A stretch of 64,000 nt of DNA from REEB506 sp040381035 (GTDB lineage: Bacteria; Pseudomonadota; Alphaproteobacteria; Caulobacterales; Aquidulcibacteraceae): contig JBEIHY010000001.1 in NCBI GenBank assembly GCA_040381035.1, positions 1 through 64,000 on the forward strand, in the 5' to 3' direction. Shown piece after piece: positions 17,436 through 27,088 of this stretch. Below the pieces are notes generated by a model. The model ran no database searches and was not told where the DNA came from. It was given only the letters and a program-made list of their open reading frames with translations. A program made the translations under genes and the position numbers. Positions within the stretch are counted from its first letter, which is position 1. Every line of letters starts with the position of its first letter.

Positions 17436-18641
17436 ATGAAAGACAGTCATATTGCCCTGATCGGCGGCGCAGCCAGTTGGGTTGTTCTGGTCGGCGGCGT
17501 CTTGGGCGTGCCGGCGGCCGTGGTCGGCGCGCAGAAGGCCGCCCACCAGCGCGTGCTCGATCAACGCGGCATGACGGCGGATGTGGCCGCCACGATCGGC
17601 GATGTGGCGACGCTGAAAATCCCCAAGGGCTTCGTTCGCGACGGCGCCGACGACATGAATCTGACGCCCGAAATGCATGAAGACCCGGACGCCGCCGCGC
17701 AATCCTGGGTTTTGGGTCCGCGCACGCGGCCGTTCTGGGCGCCCGATGCCCAGTTCGGCCCGCCGCCGCAGCCGGCCGCGACACTGACGGTCACGCTTGC
17801 GGACCCGATGTCGAATGTCATGGAGATGCAGCGGCTGGATTTTGAAGCGGCGCCGTTTTCCAATGTCGGGCCGGTTGACATCTTGAAGAGCGCCGTCATG
17901 ACCGCCGAAGATGTGGAGAAGCCCAGCGACGTGCGTTATCTGGGCCAAAACGCCGCCGCCGGCTTCAGTGCGGATCTGATCCTCGACGATCCGAAACTCT
18001 ATACCGACGCGCAAGCGCGCGACCTGCTGGTCAGCGTGCTCGGCTCGCTGCAGGTGACGCCGTCCAAGTTTGACGCCCTGCTGGCCGGGCCGCGCCAGCG
18101 CCAGGCGGACGAATTGGCCGCCCGTGAAGAAATGCGGGCGCAAGCCGTCGCCCAGGTCACCAAACAGCTCGGTCTCACGGCGCAGAAAGATGAATCGCTT
18201 CTGTCGCCGGCCGGCGATGTGCTCGCGGACGGCGTGCTCTATCTGCGGCTTGATACGCGCAAGGCGCCGGCCGGGGCCAAGCCGGGCGCGGCCAGTTATC
18301 GCCTGGCCGCCCCGATCAGCGATGACATGACGACAACCTATGGCGAGCGCGATGAAGCCATGCTGCAACTGTTTGCCGTTAGCGGCGACGGCGCCGGCGG
18401 CTTTCTCAGCACAATGGTGGTGAGCAATGCTTATGCCGCCGAAAACGGCCCGCTTGAGCCGGAACCGTTTGCCCCGCCGCCGGCCCTGGCGGGCAAACTG
18501 AAAGCCAATGAGGTTACGCTGCTGCGGGCAATCTATCTCGACGACATCGCGGATGGCGATGGCCTTGAGGTGGTTATGAACATGGTCCGCCAGTCACAGG
18601 AATGGCGGGCGGCCAAAGTCAAAAAGTGGGTCGCCCGATAA
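17436..18641 (+). CDS. membrane-anchored protein of unknown function, 401 residues
   Basis: The ATG follows a GGGGGAG ribosome site. A single hydrophobic segment near the N-terminus (LIGGAASWVVLVGGVLGVPAAVVGA) would anchor the protein, leaving a large soluble domain outside. The domain opens with IGDVATLKIPKGFVRDGADDM, which faintly recalls DUF2167-type beginnings, but the rest does not match that family as I know it. A mid-protein helical, charged stretch (QRQADELAAREEMRAQAVAQV) looks like a short coiled coil. No catalytic motif was recognised. It is convergent with the LytTR gene, seven bases apart. Confidence 0.7.
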   Translation: MKDSHIALIGGAASWVVLVGGVLGVPAAVVGAQKAAHQRVLDQRGMTADVAATIGDVATLKIPKGFVRDGADDMNLTPEMHEDPDAAAQSWVLGPRTRPFWAPDAQFGPPPQPAATLTVTLADPMSNVMEMQRLDFEAAPFSNVGPVDILKSAVMTAEDVEKPSDVRYLGQNAAAGFSADLILDDPKLYTDAQARDLLVSVLGSLQVTPSKFDALLAGPRQRQADELAAREEMRAQAVAQVTKQLGLTAQKDESLLSPAGDVLADGVLYLRLDTRKAPAGAKPGAASYRLAAPISDDMTTTYGERDEAMLQLFAVSGDGAGGFLSTMVVSNAYAAENGPLEPEPFAPPPALAGKLKANEVTLLRAIYLDDIADGDGLEVVMNMVRQSQEWRAAKVKKWVAR

Positions 18642-18647
18642 CGGCGC

Positions 18648-19492
18648 CTACGACTGCCATCCAGCCGCGCGGACTTTCTTTTGCCGTTCGCGCGCGACAG
18701 GCGCGGTCAAACCATTGCGCAAGATCAGCTCCAGGTTCTTGCCGTCGCGCCGCCAGCCGGTCACGGCGCTGCGCGCCACCCACCAGCTGCGATGCAGCCG
18801 CAGGCCTTCGATGGCGGTGAGCTCGGCCTCCGCGTCGCTGATCTTCATCAGAATCAGCGCGTCGCCGGCCGAGGAATAGACGTGCAGATGATAATCCTCC
18901 ATCCGCAGGCAGATCAGATCACCGCCCAAGCGTTTGGGGACGCGGTCGAAGAACGAAGACAGCGCGCCCGGCGCCGGTCCGGCGGCGGCGAGCGGGTCCA
19001 GTCCGGGCGCAGCGGTCGGCGCGGCTGGCGCCGGCGGGTTCGCCCGCGCGGCCCGATGCGTCCTCTGGCCAGCCAAGAAATGGCTGATGATCTGGATCGG
19101 CAGCGTGATGACCAGCACCAGCGGATAGAGCTCTGTGAAAGTGTCCGTCACGGTCGTGCGCAACAGCGTAACCGCGACGCCATTGACCAGGATCGTGATC
19201 GAAACCGCCGCCAGCGCGGCGGTGGCCGGCGCCCAAATCCAGGCCGGGATATGCCGCGCGCGCGCGAGCCAGTCGCCTAGCCAATAGAGCGGCGCTTGAA
19301 TCAGCGCCCCGCCGAAAATACAGGCGAGCCAGAAGCTGAACGCTCCAAGATTGGCAGCCGCTCAAAGGCGCCAAACGGGCCAAGCGCGCCCAGCAGCAAC
19401 CCGATCAGCAGCAACATCAGCAGGGTGCGCGTCAACTCGCCCCGGATGCGGCGGCCATTCACGACGGACAGTTCACGAAAATCTTCCGACAT
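18648..19492 (-). pseudogene. LytTR-domain transcriptional regulator with N-terminal membrane segments, frameshifted
   Basis: The protein begins at an ATG at 19492 (MSEDFRELSVVNGRRIRGE, then the membrane helix TLLMLLLIGLLLGALGPFG). In that frame it runs out at a stop at 19303. The next frame picks up exactly the expected continuation: FWLACIFGGALIQAPLYWLG, further membrane helices, a Pro/Ala linker and a complete LytTR DNA-binding domain (LGGDLICLRMEDYHLHVY, EGLRLHRSWWVARSAV). The total of 845 bases is one short of a multiple of three, so a single base is missing between 19304 and 19361, most likely near 19333-19341. With it restored, the product would have about 281 residues. This is either a true frameshift or a sequencing error; the intact domain favours recent loss or error. 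Confidence 0.85.
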
Positions 19493-19646
19493 TTCAGGGC
19501 ATCCGTGAACCGCCTTGGCGCTTGGCGAAGGCCTCTGGGCGGCTGACGTCGTTTGCGATGCAGGCCGGGGCAATTGCCGCCAGTTTGGCGGTGTCGATGG
19601 GGTCGGCGGCAAGGTCTGCCGCTGAACGCCACCCGCCAGGAAACCC

Positions 19647-20096
19647 ATGATCCGCACAGCCCTGCTCGCCGCCGCCGCACTCGCTTTTCTTAGCGGACCG
19701 GCAAGGGCCCAAACCGCCGCCGTGGCGCCCAGCAGTCATACCCTGACGGTCACGATCGAAGGCGTCCGCTCGGCCAAAGGCAATCTGATGGTCGCGCTGC
19801 TGAAAGCCGATCCCGCCGCCGGCGTCGCCAAACAAGCCGGCGCGGCCATGATCCCGGCGAAGCCCGGCGCCGCCACTGCGGTGTTTCCGGGCCTTGAGGA
19901 CGGCGCCTATGCCGTCCAGCTGTTCCACGATGAAGACGCCGACGGCAAAATGGCGACCAATCTGTTCGGCATGCCCAGTGAAGGCTACGCCTTTTCCAAC
20001 CGCGCCAAAGCCAGTTTCGGGCCGCCGAAATTCGCCGACATGAAGGTCAATGTCGCTGGCGGCGACGCCGCCAGCGTTGCGGTTCTGGCCTATTAA
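19647..20096 (+). CDS. DUF2141 family secreted protein
   Basis: A 149-residue exported protein: signal peptide MIRTALLAAAALAFLSGPARAQ, then a single beta-sandwich domain of the DUF2141 family, recognised by LTVTIEGVRSAKGNLMVALL, FPGLEDGAYAVQLFHDEDADGKMATNLFG (here in two parts of the same block) and PSEGYAFSNRA. Homologues are periplasmic or outer-membrane-associated and often lie next to carotenoid oxygenase or isoprenoid genes; the biochemical role is unknown. It is followed 15 bases later by a carotenoid oxygenase gene, so the two form a probable operon. Confidence 0.9.
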   Translation: MIRTALLAAAALAFLSGPARAQTAAVAPSSHTLTVTIEGVRSAKGNLMVALLKADPAAGVAKQAGAAMIPAKPGAATAVFPGLEDGAYAVQLFHDEDADGKMATNLFGMPSEGYAFSNRAKASFGPPKFADMKVNVAGGDAASVAVLAY

Positions 20097-20111
20097 GCGG
20101 GGGGATGGATC

Positions 20112-21587
20112 ATGAACCGCCGAACTTTCCCGACCGCCGCCGGCGCCGCCAGCTTCGCCGGCTTGCCGTACAGCGCCGCCGCCGCCGATGACGACATTGC
20201 CGCCGCTTTCGCTGCGGCCCGAAAGACCAATCCGCGGCTCGCCGCCTTTGACAATGCCGCAGGCGAATTCGACTTCGCCAGCCTGCGCCTGGAAGGCGGC
20301 GTACCCGACGGGCTGACCGGCGTGTTCGACCGCAATGGCCCGGCCCAACATGAACGCAATGGCGAACGATACCGTCATTGGTTCGATGGCGATCGGCTCG
20401 TTCATCGCTGGTCGATCGGGCCGCAGGGCGTCGGCTATCGCGGTCTGTTCGGGGATACGCCAAAGCGCCGGGCCGAGAAAGCCGCCGGGCGGTTTCTATT
20501 CCCGGCGGGCGACGGCGGGATTCCGGCGCGGGCCGCCATGAATGGGCCCGACGCCATCAATGTCGCCAATACCAATGTCTTGCCGATCCAGGGCGAGCTA
20601 TGGGCCCTGTGGGAGGGCGGCAGCGCCACCCGCAAGGACCCAAAGAGCTTGGCGACCAAAGAGGTCGTCACACTGCGCGATGATCTGCGCGGGGCGCCGT
20701 TCAGTGCGCATCCGCGCATCGGCCAGGACGGCCGGGTTTGGAATATCGGCATCATGGGCGACAAGCTCGCCATCTATCGCCTCAGCGCGACCGGGGTGTT
20801 GGACGCGGTCAAGCTGCACGCCGTCGCGCCCGCTGGATTGGCGCATGATTTCCTGCTGACGGAAAAATCGGTTGCGGTCGTGCTCCCCTCGACCCGGATC
20901 GGGGCGATTACCGATGGCTTTTTCGGGGCCATCAAAGGCCGGCCGGACGCGCCGATGGCGGTGAAAGTGTTTGATCGCGACACCCTCGCGCTCGTGCGCG
21001 AAGCCGAATTGCCGGCCGGATATGTCTTTCACTTCGGCAATGCCTGGGAAGAGCGCGACGGCACGATCCGCTTCGACATGGTGTTTGGAGACAAGACTGA
21101 TGAAATCCAGGAACTGCGCAAACCCATGCGCGGGGAGATGCCGGCTACAGCGTCGCGCGCCGTCCTCGTGACGTTGCCGGCCAAGGGGGCGCCGCGATCG
21201 GCGCCGTTGCGGGCGGCGGTTGAGTTTCCGCGGGTGAGCCCGCAGATGAACACGCGCCGGCGCCGCTTCACTTATCTGGCGGCGCAAGCCACGCTTCGCC
21301 AATCAGCCTGGTTTGACGCCGTGGCCAAAATCGATTTGGAGCGCGGCCGCAACAGCTTTGCAGCCTATGGCCCAGATTGGATGGTGGAAGAGCATGTGTT
21401 TGTGCCGCGGGCGTCCGCGCGCAGCGAAGATGACGGCTGGCTGATTGGGACCGCGCTGAACTGGAAGGCGCAGAAGACGGCTTTATCGGTGTTTGATGCG
21501 CGCCGGCCAGACGCAGGGCCACTGATGCGGGCGTGGCTGGATGTGGCCATGCCACTTGGCTTCCATGGCCAATTCACTGCGGCTTGA
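20112..21587 (+). CDS. carotenoid oxygenase family protein, exported
   Basis: A 491-residue seven-bladed propeller enzyme that cleaves carotenoids or related stilbene/lignin-type double bonds with non-heme iron. Candidate iron-binding histidines are in PFSAHPRI, LAHDFLLT, FHFGNAWEE and the C-terminal GFHGQF, in the correct order. The start of the fold is seen as LEGGVPDGLTGVFDRNGPA. Unlike most family members it begins with a Tat/Sec-like export signal (MNRRTFPTAAGAASFAGLPY, then AAAADDD), suggesting a periplasmic enzyme. A GGGG ribosome site stands before the ATG, and it is downstream of the DUF2141 gene. The substrate is unknown. Confidence 0.9.
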   Translation: MNRRTFPTAAGAASFAGLPYSAAAADDDIAAAFAAARKTNPRLAAFDNAAGEFDFASLRLEGGVPDGLTGVFDRNGPAQHERNGERYRHWFDGDRLVHRWSIGPQGVGYRGLFGDTPKRRAEKAAGRFLFPAGDGGIPARAAMNGPDAINVANTNVLPIQGELWALWEGGSATRKDPKSLATKEVVTLRDDLRGAPFSAHPRIGQDGRVWNIGIMGDKLAIYRLSATGVLDAVKLHAVAPAGLAHDFLLTEKSVAVVLPSTRIGAITDGFFGAIKGRPDAPMAVKVFDRDTLALVREAELPAGYVFHFGNAWEERDGTIRFDMVFGDKTDEIQELRKPMRGEMPATASRAVLVTLPAKGAPRSAPLRAAVEFPRVSPQMNTRRRRFTYLAAQATLRQSAWFDAVAKIDLERGRNSFAAYGPDWMVEEHVFVPRASARSEDDGWLIGTALNWKAQKTALSVFDARRPDAGPLMRAWLDVAMPLGFHGQFTAA

Positions 21588-21704
21588 GCGCGGCTTCTCT
21601 TGCCTTGCGCCACCGCAAGACAGGAGGAAGCTCGGTCTTATGTGTTGGTTATGACCGCGCTCGCCGCGGCGTGGGCGCAAAGCCGCACGCGGCAAACACG
21701 CCCC

Positions 21705-22790
21705 CTACCAGCGGATCTTCTTGCGCATATTGTAGCGCAGCCAAATCGCAAAGCCGTTCATCACCAAAGTAATGGCGAGAAGCACGATGCCGGCCGCAGC
21801 GGCGTTCTGCTGGAATTCCGGCTCGGGGCGCTGGGTCCAGTTGAACATCTGCATCGGCATGACCGTGAAGCTCTGCGACAGCCAGCCATTGGCCCCAAAC
21901 GGCAACCAGCTGGCATAGACATCGCTTTGCGCAATCATCGCGGCATTGCCCATCGCATCATAGGTTTCTTGGCCGGCTTGATCTGGCGTCAAGACCGGCA
22001 AGAAGGCCACGAAGGTCGGCACGCCAATGACGATCAGCGGCGCGGTCTCGCCCAAAGCCCGCGACAAGCCAATGATCACGCCGGTGATGATGCCGGGCGT
22101 GGCATAGGGCAGAACATGGTGAGACGTGCTCTGCCAGGGCGTCGCGCCAACCGACAGCGCCGCTTCGCGAATGCCGCGCGGCACCGAGCGCACCGCTTCG
22201 CGCGTGGCGACGATGATGATCGGCAAAATCAGCAGCGCCAAAGTAAGGCCGGCAGTGAGGATCGTCTGGCCAAAATAGACCGCAATGCCTTGGCGCAGAT
22301 CTTCGGAAAGGAATTTCGGATAGCTTTCCGGATTACCGAAGACATACACAAACAGGCCGAGCGCCAGCAGGCCATAAACGATGGAGGGCACGCCGGCGAG
22401 ATTGTTCACGGTGACTTCGATGAAGTCGGTGATCGCGTTTTTCGGAGCGTATTCTTCCAGATAAAGGCCCGCCGCGACGCCAATCGGAATGGCGATGATC
22501 GCCACGGTCACGATCACAAAGATGGAGCCGACCCAGGCGGACAGGATCCCCGCCTCCATTGCGTCAGTCGCTGGGAAATTGGTGAAAAACGCCGCCGTCA
22601 GCTTGTCGCCAGCGTCGAAGAACAGATCAACGACCAGCGTGCCGAGGACCAGCAAACCAACAACCGTGGCCAGAAAGCCCCAAAACACAAAGAATTGGTC
22701 AGAGCGCTTGCGGGCGGCGAGATTGGCCGGCGGCTCGAAGCGATTTGCGCCGGCGGCAGCGGCCGCGGCGGTTGCATCTAAAGCGGCCAT
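21705..22790 (-). CDS. pstA: phosphate ABC transporter permease PstA
   Basis: Inner-membrane permease of the high-affinity phosphate importer, 361 residues from the ATG at 22790, one base after the pstC stop (TACTGAGATGG). It has a long Ala-rich N-terminus, then multiple membrane helices and the conserved EAA-type cytoplasmic loop EAALSVGATPWQSTSHHVLPYATPG (split across the loop). GVPSIVYGLLALGLF is the PstA family signature. A large periplasmic insert with many aromatic residues (PFGANGWLSQSFTVMPMQMF) is present. No pstB follows; the next gene is the convergent carotenoid oxygenase. Confidence 0.95.
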   Translation of the reverse strand: MAALDATAAAAAAGANRFEPPANLAARKRSDQFFVFWGFLATVVGLLVLGTLVVDLFFDAGDKLTAAFFTNFPATDAMEAGILSAWVGSIFVIVTVAIIAIPIGVAAGLYLEEYAPKNAITDFIEVTVNNLAGVPSIVYGLLALGLFVYVFGNPESYPKFLSEDLRQGIAVYFGQTILTAGLTLALLILPIIIVATREAVRSVPRGIREAALSVGATPWQSTSHHVLPYATPGIITGVIIGLSRALGETAPLIVIGVPTFVAFLPVLTPDQAGQETYDAMGNAAMIAQSDVYASWLPFGANGWLSQSFTVMPMQMFNWTQRPEPEFQQNAAAAGIVLLAITLVMNGFAIWLRYNMRKKIRW

Positions 22791-22791
22791 C

Positions 22792-23697
22792 TCAGTATTC
22801 CTCACGGAATTTGCGGTTGAGCCAGAAGGCAACCAGATTGAACACGAGCGTGATCGCCATCAGCGCCAGGCCGGCGGCGAAAATGCTGTAATATTCGAGC
22901 GAATGGTGCGGCAGATCGCCCTTGGCGACCTGCGCAATATACGCGGTAATGGTGGCCGCCGGCTCCATCGGATTGAGCGTGAAGTTGGGCTGCTGGCCGC
23001 CGGCAATGGCAACCACCATGGTCTCCCCCACCGCCCGCGACATGGCCAGAACAAAGGCCCCGGCGATGCCTGATGTCGCCGCCGGCACCACGACATTGAA
23101 CGCGGTTTCCAGCTTCGTGGCGCCCATGGCGATTGAGCCTTCGCGCAGCGAATTCGGCACCGCCCGCATGGCGTCTTCCGAGACCGACGCCATATAGGGG
23201 ATGATCAAAACGCCGATCACCAAGCCGGCGGAAAGCAGATTGAAACCCGGCAGCCCAGGAATGATTTTCTGCAACAGCGGCGTCACCAGCAGCAGCGCGA
23301 AATAGCCGTAAATCACGGTCGGCACGCCGGCGAGCAATTCGAGAATTGGCTTGATCGATTCCCGCGCCCGTACGCTGGCAAACTCGGACAGATAAATCGA
23401 CACCATCAAGCCGAGCGGCACGGCCACCGCCAGCGCCACCAACGTCGACACCAGAGTGCCGCACAGGAGCGGTGCAATGCCATAGCGCGGATTGGCGAAA
23501 GTGGGGGTCCACACGGTGTCCGTGAGGAACTGACTCATCGGCACCTGCTCAAAGAAGTGCCAGGATTCCGACAGCAGCACATAGAGAATGCCGACCGTCA
23601 CGATGATCGACATCGCCGCGCAGATAAACAGCAGCGATTCAATCACCGACTCGCCGATGCGCCATTTGCGCTTAGTAAAGTCCCGACCGGCCGCCAT
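22792..23697 (-). CDS. pstC: phosphate ABC transporter permease PstC
   Basis: Partner permease of PstA, 301 residues. The start at 23697 (MAAGRDFTKRKWRIGESV) is preferred because a GAGAGGGGCGG ribosome site precedes it and homologues begin here. Six membrane segments are visible, with PILELLAGVPTVIYGYFALL, the EAA loop region REGSIAMGATKLETAFNVVVP and SRAVGETMVVAIAGG. It lies 136 bases downstream of pstS and directly before pstA. Confidence 0.95.
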   Translation of the reverse strand: MAAGRDFTKRKWRIGESVIESLLFICAAMSIIVTVGILYVLLSESWHFFEQVPMSQFLTDTVWTPTFANPRYGIAPLLCGTLVSTLVALAVAVPLGLMVSIYLSEFASVRARESIKPILELLAGVPTVIYGYFALLLVTPLLQKIIPGLPGFNLLSAGLVIGVLIIPYMASVSEDAMRAVPNSLREGSIAMGATKLETAFNVVVPAATSGIAGAFVLAMSRAVGETMVVAIAGGQQPNFTLNPMEPAATITAYIAQVAKGDLPHHSLEYYSIFAAGLALMAITLVFNLVAFWLNRKFREEY

Positions 23698-23795
23698 CCG
23701 CCCCTCTCCCGCCGCGCCAACTCTGTGCCCGGCCAAACTGTCTGCGCCAAAATGCGCGGTGTCGATCAGTAATTGAAAAACACAAGACACAAAGC

Positions 23796-23821
23796 GGCGG
23801 GAGAGGTTTCCCCCTCCCGCC
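23796..23821 (-). terminator. hairpin between pstS and pstC, likely attenuator
   Basis: GGCGGGAG (23796-23803) pairs with CTCCCGCC (23814-23821). On the minus strand it follows the pstS stop by about 12 bases and is followed by a loosely T-rich tract (CTTTGTGTCTTGTGTTTTTC). Such a partial terminator would lower permease expression relative to the binding protein, as is usual in pst operons. Confidence 0.6.
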
Positions 23822-23832
23822 GGCCAATGGGC

Positions 23833-24882
23833 TTACTGGGTCGGCAGCTTGACCAGCTTGCGGCTCATAACTTCCTCGATCGAGGCGCCAATGTCAGCCT
23901 TGCCGCCGAAAGCGGTGCCGGCGTCTCTGCCCTTCACGCGGGCCAAGCCGGTGGTGTAGGCGGAGGCCGGCAGCGGCACATAGCCAACTTGCTTCGACAG
24001 CGCCGGGCCGTTCGTGACATAATAGTTCACGAAGTCCGCGACCGGCTTGCGGGTCAGCGCGTCAGCGTTGACATAAATGAAGATCGGACGGGCGAGCGGG
24101 ACATACTGGCCCTTCGCGACCGCATCAGCTGACGGGTAAACGCCGCCCTTGCCGTTGTTCACGGCCAGCGCGCGCAGGCGGTTCTTGTTGGCCTCGTAGT
24201 AAGCCATGCCGAAATAGCCCATGCCGCCCCGGTCGCCAGCGACGCCTTGGACGAGCACGTTGTCATCTTCCGACGGGGTGTAGTCGGTGCGCGAGGCTTT
24301 CGCTTTGCCGTTCACCGCTTCCGTGAAGTAGTCGAACGTGCCCGACGCGGCGCCCGGGCCATAGAGGCTGAGCGGCAGATCCGGGAACGCGGCGTTGACT
24401 TGCTTCCAATTGGTCACCCGGCCCTGGGCTTCCGGTTGCCAAATCTTCTTCAGATCGGCGACCGAGATTTCCTTCAGCGGGTTGCTCGGATTGACGACGA
24501 CGGTCAGCGCGTCGAACGCGACCGGCACTTCGACGTAGCGCACGCCGCTGTTGGCGCAGCTGGTCATTTCCGAAGCGGTGATCGGGCGCGAGGCGCCTTG
24601 CAGGTGGGTTTCACCGCGGCAGAATTTACGGAAGCCGCCGCCGGTGCCGGATTCGGCAACCGTCACGCGAATTTTGCCAGCCGCTTGGGCTTGGAACTTC
24701 TCAGCCGCCGCTTCCGAAATCGGAAACACGGTCGAGGAACCGTCGACGACGACGGTGAAGACACCGCGCGAAGCCGCGTTACGTTGTTGGGCGTCGGCGA
24801 CGCCCGCGATGCCGACCAGAGCCAGCGCCGAAACGGCGCCGACGGTCAGCCGCGCAAAGCCGGTAAGACCTTGGAATTTCAC
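23833..24882 (-). CDS. pstS: periplasmic phosphate-binding protein PstS
   Basis: A 349-residue solute-binding protein that captures phosphate in the periplasm for PstCAB. Signal peptide MKFQGLTGFARLTVGAVSA up to about ADAQQ. The phosphate site is seen in VDGSSTVFPISEAAAE and ESGTGGGFRKFCRGE, with GAASGTFDYF in the second lobe. The cysteine-containing FCRGE region and length match the longer alphaproteobacterial PstS type. The gene lies downstream of a Pho-box-like repeat array and upstream of pstC and pstA. Confidence 0.96.
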   Translation of the reverse strand: MKFQGLTGFARLTVGAVSALALVGIAGVADAQQRNAASRGVFTVVVDGSSTVFPISEAAAEKFQAQAAGKIRVTVAESGTGGGFRKFCRGETHLQGASRPITASEMTSCANSGVRYVEVPVAFDALTVVVNPSNPLKEISVADLKKIWQPEAQGRVTNWKQVNAAFPDLPLSLYGPGAASGTFDYFTEAVNGKAKASRTDYTPSEDDNVLVQGVAGDRGGMGYFGMAYYEANKNRLRALAVNNGKGGVYPSADAVAKGQYVPLARPIFIYVNADALTRKPVADFVNYYVTNGPALSKQVGYVPLPASAYTTGLARVKGRDAGTAFGGKADIGASIEEVMSRKLVKLPTQ

Positions 24883-25004
24883 GGAAACCCTCCATCATGT
24901 TTGCCTTGGGGAGAGGTCTCCCGAAGACACTGTGCGAACTGCATTCGGGCGAGACGACCGAACGCACTCCCCCGCACGGCGGTGCTACTCACGGCGTGTT
25001 AAAC

Positions 25005-25037
25005 CCACACGACAAGTTTGCGACGTTTTTGTTACAA
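25005..25037 (-). promoter_or_regulatory. Pho-box-like repeats upstream of pstS
   Basis: Read on the minus strand, three consecutive 11-base units line up: TTGTAACAAAA (25037-25027), ACGTCGCAAAC (25026-25016) and TTGTCGTGTGG (25015-25005). Each has the GT-A/C-C core at the same phase, the 11-bp periodicity of PhoB half-sites. The match to CTGTCAT is weak in each unit. The array is about 120 bases upstream of the pstS start. Confidence 0.5.
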
Positions 25038-25094
25038 TCGCAGTGATGACGAGGGCGTCGCTACATGGACGCGCACGCATACGCCAAAACGCAA

Positions 25095-25122
25095 ACGGGC
25101 GGGGACCAAAGCCCCCGCCCGT
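25095..25122 (-). terminator. terminator downstream of the porin gene
   Basis: ACGGGCGGGG (25095-25104) pairs perfectly with CCCCGCCCGT (25113-25122) around an 8-base loop. On the minus strand it lies about 25 bases after the porin stop and is followed by TTGCGTTTT. Confidence 0.75.
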
Positions 25123-25146
25123 CGCATTTTCAAATGACGCGTTCGA

Positions 25147-26562
<1,416 letters not shown>

Positions 26563-26639
26563 AGTGTGGTCCCTCGAGTAGATTAATCCCCACCGGCGCG
26601 CGACGCGGCGCCGGCCCGGTGCGGCACGCCATACCCCGG

Positions 26640-26672
26640 CCACATGACGGCTCGTTGACGGGTTTGTGACTG
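26640..26672 (-). promoter_or_regulatory. Pho box (three half-sites) upstream of the porin gene
   Basis: On the minus strand three tandem 11-mers read CAGTCACAAAC (26672-26662), CCGTCAACGAG (26661-26651) and CCGTCATGTGG (26650-26640). All carry the GTCA core in phase, close to the PhoB half-site CTGTCAT with 11-bp spacing. The site ends 78 bases upstream of the porin start, a position suited to PhoB activation. Confidence 0.75.
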
Positions 26673-27088
26673 TTTTGTTTCAGCACATTAACCCGCCAAA
26701 CTATGGCGTGGGCGCCACACCGCCTGCGAGCCGCTTGAATTGTGAAAAAACCTTGAAGGGCTCGCACGCTAACCGCGACCCGTGGGGCGAGATTTCCGCT
26801 TTACATGCGCGACGCTTTGCCCTAGGTGCCGATTACCGGCGGACCTGGAAACAGCGTCCACTAACGCCCCCTCGGCCCAGGCCACACGGGACCGACTTCT
26901 GGAAACAGAGGCACGGCCCCGGCGTAAGCACCCCGAACCGGCTCTTTTGAGCGCGGTCGGCGAGGATGGCGGACCTGACATACGAGCATGTCCGACTAAC
27001 GCCGGCCTGGGTTTAACAATGCGACGCCGCCTTAGGTGGTTAGCGGTTTTGCGCCGCGCGTCGCTTCGAGATACGAGGGGGGCGCCGG
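26673..27088. other. intergenic region without a recognisable gene
   Basis: About 415 bases between the Pho box of the porin gene and the start of the decarboxylase gene on the plus strand. Short open frames occur, but none has a ribosome site with a plausible protein. It probably holds the divergent promoter of the decarboxylase gene; I saw no clear hairpin or repeat in it. Confidence 0.5.
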
